A stretch of 64,000 bases of DNA from Woeseiaceae bacterium (lineage in GTDB: Bacteria > Pseudomonadota > Gammaproteobacteria > Steroidobacterales > Woeseiaceae): NCBI GenBank assembly GCA_021773035.1, contig JAJFKU010000016.1, forward strand, positions 124,001-188,000, given 5' to 3'. Positions 35,552-45,297 of the stretch are shown piece after piece. The notes under the pieces were generated by a model that saw nothing but the letters and a program-made list of their open reading frames with translations, was not told the origin of the DNA and made no database searches. Position numbers and translations under genes: made by a program. Every line of letters begins with the position of its first letter. Position 1 is the stretch's first letter.

Positions 35552-36171
35552 ATCGGCTCCCTGGGAACATCAGAAGTCAGAACGCTGAATATCTGGACTT
35601 CGCACGTCGCCGTTAGGTTCGCTTCACCGGCGCCACGGACGGTGCCACCCATGCTCGCGATTTCACAGGTGTCCACCTTGATCAGTCCGGGTGCCTGGCT
35701 TTGCAGCACGTCGAAGAAGCGCAACAGATCTATCTCATGCAGCAAGCCCATCTCCAACTGCAAGTTGCTGACACGAATCTGGATGTTGTCACCGCTCAGT
35801 AGCGAGCTCACTGGCGCAACGACGCCAAGTTGCGGCTCGATCGAATAGCTTATCCGCGGTAAGTTAAGTTTCGCCGATGTCGTGCGCATTGTTTCCACCC
35901 AGTCGAGGCGGCTTTCCCGCCCAATAAATCCCAACTCGTAGAATCGCTGATAGCGCCGATAGTAACGGTCAACCAGGCGTCGCTGATAAACGAGTGCATT
36001 GTGGTCCTCATGCACAGCGTCATGATTAGCATTCAGCTCGTCGAACAGTTGTTTGTGATCACCGTGTATCCACAGCGCGGCACATAAAGCCACGACAGCC
36101 ACACCCGCACAGGCTACCGGGCGAACGGTGTATTGACGGATGTACGGCCAATCAAGGTCATGTAGATTCAT
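35548..36171 (-). CDS. PilO/MshJ-like inner-membrane protein
   Basis: A 207-residue bitopic protein: a short cytoplasmic N-terminus, one membrane segment (about 19-35), a coiled-coil stretch (about 38-80) and a ferredoxin-like periplasmic domain. This is the PilO/GspM/MshJ layout. Position in the operon after the GspL-like gene, which it overlaps by 14 bases, supports the call; sequence similarity alone is weak. Confidence 0.65.
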   Translation of the reverse strand: MNLHDLDWPYIRQYTVRPVACAGVAVVALCAALWIHGDHKQLFDELNANHDAVHEDHNALVYQRRLVDRYYRRYQRFYELGFIGRESRLDWVETMRTTSAKLNLPRISYSIEPQLGVVAPVSSLLSGDNIQIRVSNLQLEMGLLHEIDLLRFFDVLQSQAPGLIKVDTCEIASMGGTVRGAGEANLTATCEVQIFSVLTSDVPREPI

Positions 36172-37744
36172 CTACACCTCCCGCCTGACTATCTGCATGC
36201 GGCAGCTCATAGTAGACCCGCAAGCGAAAACGTGCCGTATGACTGGTTTTGCGACTGACGATCTCTCCGGACACCGCTGCGTTGGTGCTTGCGTCAAACG
36301 GATACTCAAGCGCCACCGCCCGCTGAAAATTCGTACGCGCCTCAAGGTCGGCTGCAAGCTGATCGATGCGCGCAAATGCCTGCCGCAGATTGCCGTCAAA
36401 CGGCACAATGTCGGCCGTCAGTACCGCACTGACCGCATCGGTCGCCGCCACTACGACCAACGCCGGCGGATCACCGGGCCGTCGCCGTTCCGTGTTTTGC
36501 GTTTGCTGTGACTCGGTAAGCCAGCGGAGTTCCTGGACTTCAATGTCCGGGTAGTCGCCGAGTACCGCTCCGAGTTGGTTCATGATCCACGGCACCGGCA
36601 CTCTGTTCGCGAGCAGGTAATCGCCAGTGTCCACCGCAAGCTGCATCTCGTGTGAATCCGCTTTAACCGGATCGAAGCTCTCATTCTCGCGGCGGAGAGT
36701 TTCCGCCAGGAAATCAACTCGCGACTGAATATCGGAGATGCGGCTACTGAGTAACCAGACATCGCTCAGAAAAATCGCTGCAGCTATCGAGCAAGCTGCA
36801 GCGGTGGCTGTAGCCGTAGCGATAATTGCGTAGCGCATCCTCTTCATGTTCCAGTAGCGGTTCTCTCCGGAACTCGCATAGCTGTGCCTGGGCCGCCGCT
36901 TTGCGAGCGCGGACAGAAAAACCTCCTCGAAGTGGTCATCGGCGGCGAGCGCAGCCTCACCCAGTCTCCTGGCGGCATGCGCCGGAGAAATGAACTGAAA
37001 CTGGGTCGGGCTGTCGACATCGACCGACGACAGGACTTTCGCCGCCGTTTCGTCACTGGCGACTACGCACACCTGCAGGGTTTCCATGCCCGCGAGTAAA
37101 CGGGTGCGCTCCAGGTAGCGACGACTGCGAGTGGTTTCGGTGATCACAAACTGGGCGTAGGCATCGTCACCGATCCCCGGCCCCTGGGAGAGCCGCGCGC
37201 TTCGTAGCTCACCATCCTGGAGAAACACCTGGCGCAATTTATTGCCCTGGTGCGGAGCAACAAACATCACTGCACCGCTATCGACGAACAACTTCCTGAC
37301 GACGGGGGGAGCCATCAACGGTACTGAATAGACACCGCACAGCGGGGTTTTGTGGCTGAGTATCACCTGCATCCATGGATCCACCAGCTCATGATTCGAA
37401 ATGGCGCTGTGAACAACGCTGTACTGATCGTCCCTGCGTAGCGACCACCCTTGAAAAATGGACGTACGATAAGGGCTGCGCCGAAACTTCCCTTGCCTGC
37501 GCCGCTCTATCAGCGCTGCCCGGTCTCGCATCCCAAGTTTCGGAATCGTGTCCAGTGAGAACTCTTCTTCGATGACATCGATCAGCATGGCGCTGGACTT
37601 GTCCGGATCGGCAGCCAGAAATCTATCGAACTCCCGCAGGCCGCTTTCCCCGTCGGCGAACTCGACAGACCGGCGGCCGGCCGGCGCACCAAATAGCCAG
37701 ACGTAGAGAGAGTCTTGTGTAACGAAAAAGACACGCTGTACCAT
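36158..37744 (-). CDS. GspL/PilM-PilN-like fusion protein
   Basis: A 528-residue protein. The first ~300 residues are cytoplasmic and look like a divergent PilM/GspL actin-like domain; a membrane segment follows (about 306-330, AIIATATATAAACSIAAAIF), then a periplasmic PilN-like domain with coiled coil. This is the topology of GspL or a PilM-PilN fusion, which would couple the ATPase to the inner-membrane platform. It starts two bases after the GspF-like gene. Confidence 0.65.
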   Translation of the reverse strand: MVQRVFFVTQDSLYVWLFGAPAGRRSVEFADGESGLREFDRFLAADPDKSSAMLIDVIEEEFSLDTIPKLGMRDRAALIERRRQGKFRRSPYRTSIFQGWSLRRDDQYSVVHSAISNHELVDPWMQVILSHKTPLCGVYSVPLMAPPVVRKLFVDSGAVMFVAPHQGNKLRQVFLQDGELRSARLSQGPGIGDDAYAQFVITETTRSRRYLERTRLLAGMETLQVCVVASDETAAKVLSSVDVDSPTQFQFISPAHAARRLGEAALAADDHFEEVFLSALAKRRPRHSYASSGENRYWNMKRMRYAIIATATATAAACSIAAAIFLSDVWLLSSRISDIQSRVDFLAETLRRENESFDPVKADSHEMQLAVDTGDYLLANRVPVPWIMNQLGAVLGDYPDIEVQELRWLTESQQTQNTERRRPGDPPALVVVAATDAVSAVLTADIVPFDGNLRQAFARIDQLAADLEARTNFQRAVALEYPFDASTNAAVSGEIVSRKTSHTARFRLRVYYELPHADSQAGGVDEST

Positions 37745-37746
37745 TC

Positions 37747-38949
37747 CTAGACCCCTATACTGCTGATCGTCTCGTAAATCGGACCGAGTACTGACAGCAT
37801 GATCCAGCCCATAATCGCACCAAGGACAACAGTCATCGCCGGTTCGATCATCGCCTTGAGGCGGTCGATCGATTCAGTGACTTCCCGATCGTAGAAATAA
37901 CTGACATTGCTCAGTGCGTTGTCGAGCAGGCCGGTCGATTCGCCCATGCGAACCATGCGCACGACCAGTGGCGGAAACATCTCCGTTGCTTCGATACTGG
38001 CGCTGAGCGCTTTGCCATCGGCAATATTGGACGATATGTCCTGAATCGCCCTACGAATAACTGCGTTACCCGTAACATCTTCCCCGATCCGTAACGACGC
38101 CAACACGTCCAGGCCCGAGCTATAGCAAAGCGCGAAATAGCTGGCGAAACGACTTAACACCACTTTCGTCTGTATCGGCCCGATGTACCACGCATTGAGT
38201 TTCCAGCCATCCACAATGTAGCGAAACCCGTCGCTGCGACTGGCCTGAAATTTGATCAGCAAAACGACCGCGGCGGGCAACGGCACTGCCCACCACCAAT
38301 GTGTCGTCAGGAAACCCGAGAATCCGATCAGCGCTCGCGTGTGGATGGGTAGCTCCTGACCCATTTCGCGAATGAAGTCGACCATCTGCGGCACAACGTA
38401 CAGCATCATGAACAGCATCACGCCGACGACAACGACCCCAACGAACGCCGGGTAAAGAGTGACCGTTTTCGCCTTGGCTATTAGCTCGTCCTGCCATTTC
38501 AAGGACTCTGTGAGCTTCTCCATGACATTGGGTAGCTCACCCGACTGTTCGCCAACATTCACCAGGCTGACGAAGACATCGCCAAAAACCTGTGGAAACT
38601 CCGACATCGCCTGTGACAGTGTCTTCCCGGACTCGACAGACCCGATCAGGTTACTGATGAGTTCGCGGAATGACGGGTTACCGGCGCTGTCACGCAGGTC
38701 CGTCAGTGCTTCGAGTATAGGCAATCCCGCTCGCGTCATCTGCTCCATGTGAAAGCAGAAACCGATAAGGTCTTTGCGGCTCGCCCGAGCTTTTCTGAAG
38801 AACACGCCACGACCTTTTTCGGCGCAGCGCAGCATCTCCACGCCAGACTGCCGCAGCTGTGCCTCGAGCACACGCTCGTTGGAGGCTTCGAGGTTTCCCT
38901 CCACAATGACGCCGTTGGCATCCAGCGCTCTGTAATTGAAAGACGCCAT
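37747..38949 (-). CDS. Type II/IV pilus inner-membrane platform protein (MshG/PilC/GspF)
   Basis: The 400-residue polytopic platform protein that works with the assembly ATPase. It begins MASFNYRALDANGVIVEGNL and has two GspF domains (about 65-190 and 270-392) with 'LRDSAGNPSFRELISNLIGS', 'VSLVNVGEQSGELPNVMEKL' and the matching 'MVRMGESTGLLDNALSNVSY' motifs, and a final helix. ATG 38949 is four bases after the ATPase stop. The family is certain; MshG is favoured by context. Confidence 0.93.
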   Translation of the reverse strand: MASFNYRALDANGVIVEGNLEASNERVLEAQLRQSGVEMLRCAEKGRGVFFRKARASRKDLIGFCFHMEQMTRAGLPILEALTDLRDSAGNPSFRELISNLIGSVESGKTLSQAMSEFPQVFGDVFVSLVNVGEQSGELPNVMEKLTESLKWQDELIAKAKTVTLYPAFVGVVVVGVMLFMMLYVVPQMVDFIREMGQELPIHTRALIGFSGFLTTHWWWAVPLPAAVVLLIKFQASRSDGFRYIVDGWKLNAWYIGPIQTKVVLSRFASYFALCYSSGLDVLASLRIGEDVTGNAVIRRAIQDISSNIADGKALSASIEATEMFPPLVVRMVRMGESTGLLDNALSNVSYFYDREVTESIDRLKAMIEPAMTVVLGAIMGWIMLSVLGPIYETISSIGV

Positions 38950-38953
38950 TACG

Positions 38954-40681
38954 CTATGCAACCCTTGCCGTCAGGTCGACAACCCTGGATATCTCGGAAA
39001 GACTCGTCATACCGGCGAGGGCGTGACGTATGGCATCTTCCGCCAGATCCTTGAAACCTGATTCCAGTGCTGCCTGACGCAGCTCCATTCGAGTCGCCGA
39101 CCGGGCGATCATTTCATCGATTTCCTGATTGATCTTCAGCACCTCGACAACAGCCAAGCGACCCTTGTACCCGAGGAAGTTGCAAGACTCACAAGACCCT
39201 TCGCGATAGAGCAACACTGGTTCTGTGCCGCTGATCCCCAATAGCGATCGCTCCGCTTCGTCCGGTGCGTACGCCTGCTTGCAATGACCGCACAAGCGTC
39301 GCACCAGACGCTGCGCAACGATACCGATGATGTTACCCGCCATAATCTGCGGCTTCACGCCGATGTCGATCAGGCGCGGAACTGCTCCAAGCGCAGAGTT
39401 TGTATGCAGCGTTGTGAACACCTGGTGTCCCGTCATCGCTGCCCGAAACGCCATCTCAGCCGTCTCTTCGTCACGTACCTCGCCCACGAGAATGATGTCC
39501 GGGTCCTGCCGCATCATCGAACGAATACCGTTTGCGAAGTCCAGCTTCGCCGCTTCGTTCAGGGAGGTCTGTCGAATCATGGCCATCGGATATTCCACCG
39601 GGTCCTCAAGCGTCATGATGTTGACCGACTCATCGTTACGAAAATTGAGCATCGAATAGAGTGTCGTCGTCTTGCCACTGCCTGTGGGACCGGTAACAAG
39701 GATGATGCCTTCAGGACGCGCCATCATTACCTGCAGCGACGTCAACGTGTCTCTGATCAGGTTCAGTTTTTCCAGCGGTACGATGCCCTTGCGGCGGTCA
39801 AGCACGCGCAGCACAAAGTTCTCACCGTGCGTCGTCGCCTGTGACGCAACACGAAAGTCGATCCTGCGGCCAGCCAGTGTCAGGCCGATACGTCCGTCCT
39901 GCGACGCCCGGGTCTCGGCAATATTCATCTTTGCCATTACTTTCAGGCGCACCACCATTCCGGGCCAATAGCTTCGGTGCAAGGCCATAACCTGTCGCAG
40001 CACTCCGTCGATTCTGTAGCGCACACGAAGAAAACCGGATTCCGGCTCGAGGTGTATATCCGAGGCGTCGCGCTTCACGGCATCTGCGAGAATAGCGTCG
40101 ACCAGGCGGATGAGAGGATGACTGTACTCCTCCGTCTCAACAGCGATGTTCAGATCATCTATCTCGCCCGTATCGATCTCACTGAGAATCCCCTGTATCG
40201 AGAGTTCATATTGATAAAACTGTTCGATCGCAGCCTCGATCTCAGCGTCTCCCGCAACCAGTGTCAAGATACCGATGTCGCTCCCCAGGGTTGCCGCAAC
40301 CTGATCGACAGCAACGACATTGAAGGTATCCGCCATGGCCAGGGTCAGCACTTTTTCGTTCTTGTCGAAGTTTATCGGCAGCATGCGGTAGCGGCGTGCG
40401 ATGTTTTTGGGCACCATCTTCAGCGCGTCAGGATCCGGAATCGCGGTTGACAGATCAATAGCATCATGTCCGAGAGATTCGCCCAGCGTATCGCGCAGCA
40501 CGCCCTCGCTGAGCAGACCGAGCCTGACCAGAATTCGACCCAGAGGTTCGTCGTTACGCGATTGCTCCTTCAACGCGACCTGCAGCTGATCCTCGCTGAT
40601 AAGCCCCGCCTCCATCAGGCGCTTGCCGAGCGGCAGACTCGGTTCCGTGGTCTGCAACTTCCGAATCGTCGTTGTACTCAT
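38954..40681 (-). CDS. Pilus/secretion assembly ATPase (MshE/GspE type)
   Basis: A 575-residue hexameric ATPase powering pilus or pseudopilus assembly. Two N-terminal MshEN-type repeats (about 17-40 and 47-70; LG..L...G......L...L) are of the kind that bind cyclic-di-GMP in MshE, though the first Arg of each is Pro here. Then come Walker A TGPTGSGKTTTLY, the Asp box, Walker B 'DPDIILVGEVRDEETAEMAF', the His box and a tetracysteine zinc site (CGHC and CESC). It overlaps the preceding gene (ATGA). Confidence 0.93.
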   Translation of the reverse strand: MSTTTIRKLQTTEPSLPLGKRLMEAGLISEDQLQVALKEQSRNDEPLGRILVRLGLLSEGVLRDTLGESLGHDAIDLSTAIPDPDALKMVPKNIARRYRMLPINFDKNEKVLTLAMADTFNVVAVDQVAATLGSDIGILTLVAGDAEIEAAIEQFYQYELSIQGILSEIDTGEIDDLNIAVETEEYSHPLIRLVDAILADAVKRDASDIHLEPESGFLRVRYRIDGVLRQVMALHRSYWPGMVVRLKVMAKMNIAETRASQDGRIGLTLAGRRIDFRVASQATTHGENFVLRVLDRRKGIVPLEKLNLIRDTLTSLQVMMARPEGIILVTGPTGSGKTTTLYSMLNFRNDESVNIMTLEDPVEYPMAMIRQTSLNEAAKLDFANGIRSMMRQDPDIILVGEVRDEETAEMAFRAAMTGHQVFTTLHTNSALGAVPRLIDIGVKPQIMAGNIIGIVAQRLVRRLCGHCKQAYAPDEAERSLLGISGTEPVLLYREGSCESCNFLGYKGRLAVVEVLKINQEIDEMIARSATRMELRQAALESGFKDLAEDAIRHALAGMTSLSEISRVVDLTARVA

Positions 40682-41262
40682 TCGTCACCCTCCGGGTTCC
40701 CGGAGGTCGACGTATCGTCTATAAACGGAAACTGCTCAGCGTCGCTGCCGCTCGCTACATCATCCGACCCGGCGTACCGCGAGTCCGAGTCATTTAACCG
40801 GGGCGCGGTAAACTCCGTATCCACCAGACTCAACCTGACATGTTGCACAGCAAACCAGAATATGGCGGCGATCAATGCCAGCAGGATGCAGACATGGGGT
40901 GCAAACCTCGCCAGCACAGGCTCGCGGGTAACCGTGGGTAACGACGCAGGTACAGCAGCGGCAGCCACTTCATTTACCACTGTAATCCCGGGAGCAGTCG
41001 CTTGCAGGGCCGGACCCTGCGTCTGCCGCAGCTCGTCAACTTCCCCTGCTTCATCCCCGTCTATATCGAAACTCGCGGCGAAGGAAACGGAGGTCTCGAA
41101 TAGTGCGAGTTCCTCTGCCGTTTCCTGCCGCTCTGCAGCGGCGTCATTTGCGATGGTCGAGAAATCGCTGTGTGTCGTGTCGAAGCTACCGGAGTCCGAT
41201 AGTGTCCGGCGTTCGTCGTCATCACCCGCCTGACGAAGAGCATCTAAAAGCAAATTCTTCAT
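40678..41262 (-). CDS. Single-pass membrane protein, GspB/MshN-like N-terminus
   Basis: A 194-residue protein. MKNLLLDALRQAGDDDE resembles the start of GspB/ExeB and MshN-type proteins ('LLLDAL'). An acidic cytoplasmic region leads to one membrane segment (about 121-140, HVCILLALIAAIFWFAV) and a short acidic periplasmic tail. It lies between the secretin and the ATPase genes, where MSHA loci carry mshM and mshN. No TPR repeats are visible, so it is a reduced form or unrelated. Function is inferred only from position. Confidence 0.5.
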   Translation of the reverse strand: MKNLLLDALRQAGDDDERRTLSDSGSFDTTHSDFSTIANDAAAERQETAEELALFETSVSFAASFDIDGDEAGEVDELRQTQGPALQATAPGITVVNEVAAAAVPASLPTVTREPVLARFAPHVCILLALIAAIFWFAVQHVRLSLVDTEFTAPRLNDSDSRYAGSDDVASGSDAEQFPFIDDTSTSGNPEGDE

Positions 41263-41273
41263 ACTCGACTCCG

Positions 41274-42941
41274 CTAACGGTATTCAACGGCGCTCGCGGA
41301 CCGTTGTTCCGCCGCGACATCGTAGTAGTCTGAGAGCCGAACGGCCGATGCCGCCTGCGCACCGTTGACGACGATGGTCGGTTTCAGGAAAATCACTAAT
41401 TCGGTCTTGACCATTTCGTCCTTACTGTATGAGAACAGTTTGCCTAGCTTTGGAATCCTGGTAAGTCCCGGAATACCATCCTTCGCGCTTTGCCGTTCGT
41501 TTTGCATGAGGCCGCCAAGTACCACGGTCCGGCCGTCCTGTACCTGCAGCAGGGACTCGATCTCCCTCACCTGAATCTCGGGAATCAGATTGTCGAAATC
41601 GGAACCCGCCAGTCGCGGCGCCGGGTCTATCGCAAAACCGGTAATGCGACTGATCGTCGGTCGAATATTTAGACTGACGAAGCCTCCATCGCTAATCTGT
41701 GGCGTTACACTGAGGACAAGGCCAACCGGGACCGTATGTACTTCACTGGTGAAAGTACGGCGCTCCGCAATATCGGGAGTCGCTTCTCTGATATCGAGCT
41801 CAACGGTAAAGAACACATGCTCATTGACAACCTTCAGCAAGGCTGTCTGATTGTTTAGTGCCATGACTTTGGGGCTGGAGAGAACCTTCGTGTCACCGAA
41901 CTGCTGCAACATGCGCACAGTCGCCGAAATATTGCTGCCGTTCGGATCGTCGTCGTTGTACCCCAGCGTAAAGAACGGAGGTATCGAGAGGTTCGAGCCA
42001 AGTACATTGTTGCGCAGCGTTGCGCCGTTGTTACCGCTGCCGCCGCCGCTGGACAAGCGCTGCCAGTCAACGCCGGCCTGATAGTTGTCGCTGAGCTCGA
42101 CCTCGACGATGGTCATCTCGATCAACACCTGCCGCTGCGAGTTTGCAGTTACCCGGTTGAGGTGCTCCCCAACCCGGAATTGTTGTTTCTGGTTGCCTAG
42201 CACCGTTACGACACCGGACATTCTGTTGACGATGACCGGATCGTTCTCCACCGGGGATACCGGCTCTCCGTCCTCGCGAGTACCTCTTACGATCGCTTCG
42301 AGACCCAGCTCAAGCGACGCCCAGAAATCGTTGTTGGAGACATTCTTGACGGTAGTCTTCGAGAGATTACCCTGATCATCACTCTGTGAGCCGGTCTCTT
42401 CGCCAACCGTACCACCGGAAGTCGCTATCTGCGTGGCAACGCCGACTTCGCCCTCGCTGTTGCGCGCGATGTTGACGTAGTCGACCAGGTAGTTGTGCCA
42501 GTAGGGCACGTCATCCTGTATGACAAGATTACGACCGCGCAATTCGTAGCGAAGCCGGGCCTGCTTGGCAATCCGGGCAAGCACCTCGTGCAGTGGACGC
42601 TCGATAGCGTTGAGCGTCACCGTTTTATCGCTGTCGGCCTGCATGTCCAGTTCAAGGCCCGCATCGCGTGCCAGCGAAAACAGCAGATCAACGGCCGCCA
42701 CGTTTTTGACGACCACGGTGTAAGTCTCCACCGGTTCTTCTTCGACGGGCTCCGGTATGGCAACGGGTAGCGGAACCGCAGCCGCTGGCAACGGCGCGAC
42801 TTCGGAATCGTCCTCAGCAACAATGTGGCCAGCCGAGAAGTCGACCGTCGATTGCCCTGCGCAGCCAGTCAGCAAAAAACTTGCGGCGATCGACAAACAG
42901 TGATGAGAAAACGTATGTTGCTGTGACTGGCCGGTCGACAT
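41274..42941 (-). CDS. Outer-membrane secretin (MshL/GspD/PilQ family)
   Basis: A 555-residue lipoprotein secretin that forms the outer-membrane gate. A signal peptide ends in the lipobox LLTGC (Cys 27). An STN-like domain (about 75-140) precedes the secretin core, with 'RQVLIEMTIVEVELSDNYQA' at about 275 and the conserved C-terminal 'VVLGGLMQNERQSAKDGIPG' and 'GKLFSYSKDEMVKTELVIFL' motifs. MshL-type secretins share the short N-terminal region. It heads the ten-gene operon. Confidence 0.9.
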   Translation of the reverse strand: MSTGQSQQHTFSHHCLSIAASFLLTGCAGQSTVDFSAGHIVAEDDSEVAPLPAAAVPLPVAIPEPVEEEPVETYTVVVKNVAAVDLLFSLARDAGLELDMQADSDKTVTLNAIERPLHEVLARIAKQARLRYELRGRNLVIQDDVPYWHNYLVDYVNIARNSEGEVGVATQIATSGGTVGEETGSQSDDQGNLSKTTVKNVSNNDFWASLELGLEAIVRGTREDGEPVSPVENDPVIVNRMSGVVTVLGNQKQQFRVGEHLNRVTANSQRQVLIEMTIVEVELSDNYQAGVDWQRLSSGGGSGNNGATLRNNVLGSNLSIPPFFTLGYNDDDPNGSNISATVRMLQQFGDTKVLSSPKVMALNNQTALLKVVNEHVFFTVELDIREATPDIAERRTFTSEVHTVPVGLVLSVTPQISDGGFVSLNIRPTISRITGFAIDPAPRLAGSDFDNLIPEIQVREIESLLQVQDGRTVVLGGLMQNERQSAKDGIPGLTRIPKLGKLFSYSKDEMVKTELVIFLKPTIVVNGAQAASAVRLSDYYDVAAEQRSASAVEYR

Positions 42942-42979
42942 CGCTTAGCCCTTTGTGAATAAGCACAAGTACTCTGTAG

Positions 42980-43006
42980 TTGTCGTCCTATTCCGGGATT
43001 TCTTTA
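42980..43006 (-). promoter_or_regulatory. Possible sigma28 (FliA) promoter of the MSHA-like operon
   Basis: On the minus strand TAAA (43006-43003), 15 bases, then GACGACAA (42987-42980) matches TAAA-N15-GCCGATAA at 10 of 12 positions. It lies 39 bases before the secretin start. Only moderate evidence. Confidence 0.35.
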
Positions 43007-43024
43007 GGTCAGCCGGGCGAGCTC

Positions 43025-43051
43025 TAAAGTCCTGCCGGTAACCGCCGCTAC
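43025..43051 (+). promoter_or_regulatory. Possible sigma28 (FliA) promoter of the potassium channel gene
   Basis: TAAA (43025-43028), 15 bases, then GCCGCTAC (43044-43051) matches the FliA consensus at 10 of 12 positions, 30 bases upstream of the GTG start. Confidence 0.45.
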
Positions 43052-43081
43052 AAATCAGACATTGGGAAAACGGGCAGTTCC

Positions 43082-44119
43082 GTGAACGAACCAGCATCGA
43101 CAACAGACGGTTTCGCCGCTAAGAACGCCGCGGGAACAATGCGTAAAACTGTCTTTCGTGTTCTCGAAACGGCACAGGATAACGACGTTGTCAGCCGCGT
43201 TATCGACATCTGCCTGGTTACCCTTATTGCCGCCAGCGTAATTGCCGTTGTTCTCGAATCCGTACCGGCGTTCGAAGCCCGTTACGGCGCGGCGCTGATG
43301 CTCTTTGAAAACGTTACTGTTACCGCGTTCTCGATCGAATACCTGTTACGCCTGTGGAGTTCTGTTGAGGCCACTCCGGCCACGTTGCAGCGCCCCGTGG
43401 CCGCACGGCTTCGCTACGCCTTGTCGTTTCACGCAGTCATAGACCTGTTGGCGATTCTGCCTTTTTACCTGCTCGCCTTCGGCGTTTTCGGCAATGTCGA
43501 TATGCGTTTCCTGCGCGCCATTCGACTGCTTCGTGTACTCAAGCTTACGCGCTATTCCGCGGCACTGAATATGCTGTTCACAACATTTCGCGAAAACGGC
43601 AAGGCGTTGGCAGCAGCATTCCTGATCCTCGTCACCGTCATGCTATTGGCGGCATCCGGTATGTACTATTTTGAACGCGAGTCGCAGCCGGCGGATTTCG
43701 GTAGTATCCCGGCCTCGATGTGGTGGGCGTTCTCCACATTAACGACCGTCGGCTACGGCGACGTCACGCCCATCACGGTCGGCGGCAGAGTCTTCGGTGC
43801 GCTGATCACAGTCGTCGGTATTGGGATGGTTGCGTTGCCAACCAGTATTCTCGCGACCGGCTATAGTCGGCAATTACAGCAAAGTACCTCCGACTACGAG
43901 GCGAAAGCAGAGGAAGCGCTCGACGATGGCGTGATCACCGAGGCTGAGAAACGCGATCTTGAATCGTTGCGGATCGACCTCGGGCTCAGCAAGCACACGG
44001 CCAGTCAGATCCTCGATGCGGGAAAAGTGCGCTATGCACTCGGGCAGGCCGAAGGCGAGCAAACCTGTCCACACTGCCGCCAGTCATTGCCCGCTGGCAG
44101 CGTCCAGGGAAACACTTAG
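43082..44119 (+). CDS. Voltage-gated potassium channel (Kv type, six TM)
   Basis: A 345-residue ion channel. Six membrane helices are visible; S4 carries regularly spaced arginines ('[16 protein letters not shown]', about 141-156) and the pore loop has the potassium filter TVGYGDV (about 219-225). A cytoplasmic C-terminal region of about 85 residues is helical and ends with CPHC. Start: GTG 43082; ATG 43139 would still keep all helices. It is divergent from the secretin operon and overlaps the 3' end of the FleQ-like gene by four bases. Confidence 0.92.
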   Translation: MNEPASTTDGFAAKNAAGTMRKTVFRVLETAQDNDVVSRVIDICLVTLIAASVIAVVLESVPAFEARYGAALMLFENVTVTAFSIEYLLRLWSSVEATPATLQRPVAARLRYALSFHAVIDLLAILPFYLLAFGVFGNVDMRFLRAIRLLRVLKLTRYSAALNMLFTTFRENGKALAAAFLILVTVMLLAASGMYYFERESQPADFGSIPASMWWAFSTLTTVGYGDVTPITVGGRVFGALITVVGIGMVALPTSILATGYSRQLQQSTSDYEAKAEEALDDGVITEAEKRDLESLRIDLGLSKHTASQILDAGKVRYALGQAEGEQTCPHCRQSLPAGSVQGNT

Positions 44120-45297
44120 TGCACCGACGAAACCTTGCCTGAGGCTTCTTTCGTGGTATCGATATTGTAGCGCTTGATCTTCTCCACCAGCGTTGTCCGG
44201 CCGACGCCCAGAAGTTCCGCCGCGTGTTGCACAACACCGCCGGATTCCCTGAGTGCCTGATGAATCATGTCCTGCTCGATATTCGCCAGGTATTGCTTCA
44301 TGTTTATGCCATCGCTCGGCAGCGTTACAACTCCGCCGGCCCGAGCCGGGCCGACCGTATGGCTGATGATTTCCGGCAGCCCGTCTTCGCATTCAACATC
44401 GCGCTCGACGATAGGCCACGGCAGATCACGCGCCGCAACAATTCCACCGGGCTTGATAACGATCAGGCGCTCAATGAGGTTGGCCAATTCGCGCACGTTG
44501 CCGGACCAGGAGTACTTCTGCAGCGCTGACATTGCGTCATCGGCGACCTGCAATGAAACGCCCTGGTCGGCTGAGATACGATGCACGAACTCGTCCACCA
44601 GCAGCGGAATATCTTCGGGCCGCTCACTTAGCGGCGTTATTTCGATCGGGAAAACACTCAGGCGATAATAGAGATCCTCGCGAAACTCCCTGGCGGCAAT
44701 GCGGCTCGGTAAGTCCCGATGTGTTGCGGCGATAAGCCGCACATCGACCGGGATGCTCTTCGTTCCGCCAACCCGCTCGACAACCCGCTCCTCCAGAACG
44801 CGTAGCAGCTTTACCTGCATCACGGTCGGCATATCGCCAATCTCGTCAAGGAAAAAAGTACCGCCTTTCGCCTGTTCGAATCGCCCGGCGCGCGCGCTGA
44901 CGGCACCGGTGAAAGCGCCGCGTTCGTGCCCGAACAGCTCGCTTTCGAGCAAGTGTTCCGGGATGGCACCGCAATTAATCGCTACGAAGGGGCCTTCGCG
45001 CCCCGAACTATCGTGAATCTGCCGTGCAACTACTTCTTTACCCGTCCCCGATTCGCCGGTAATCAAGACAGTCGCCATTGACGGTGCAACCTGCTTGATG
45101 AGCTTCCTGACAATCTGTGAGTCGGCGCTTTGGCCGATGAAACAGCTACCGGCTGGCCGCGGAGCGGCATGGTCGCCGCGGCTGTGCGACGCCCGGATGT
45201 CTTCCAGGACGTCCCCGAGCGCGTCCAGGCGAACCGGGAACCCGAGTGAGTGGAAGCGCGCCCAGGGGAACTCCTTGCGCAGGTCGGGAGCGCTCAT
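44116..45297 (-). CDS. FleQ/FlrA-like sigma54 activator: AAA+ and HTH part
   Basis: The master flagellar activator minus its N-terminal domain: 393 residues with AAA+ (about 50-290; [36 protein letters not shown], '[19 protein letters not shown]') and a Fis-type HTH ([20 protein letters not shown]). 'LKDYLANLEQGLIQQAL'-type sequence of FleQ is seen here as '[20 protein letters not shown]'. The start ATG overlaps the stop of the small gene encoding the FleQ N-terminal domain, so the two halves are separate but coupled. It should drive the sigma54 promoters of fliK and fliL. Confidence 0.88.
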   Translation of the reverse strand: MSAPDLRKEFPWARFHSLGFPVRLDALGDVLEDIRASHSRGDHAAPRPAGSCFIGQSADSQIVRKLIKQVAPSMATVLITGESGTGKEVVARQIHDSSGREGPFVAINCGAIPEHLLESELFGHERGAFTGAVSARAGRFEQAKGGTFFLDEIGDMPTVMQVKLLRVLEERVVERVGGTKSIPVDVRLIAATHRDLPSRIAAREFREDLYYRLSVFPIEITPLSERPEDIPLLVDEFVHRISADQGVSLQVADDAMSALQKYSWSGNVRELANLIERLIVIKPGGIVAARDLPWPIVERDVECEDGLPEIISHTVGPARAGGVVTLPSDGINMKQYLANIEQDMIHQALRESGGVVQHAAELLGVGRTTLVEKIKRYNIDTTKEASGKVSSVH

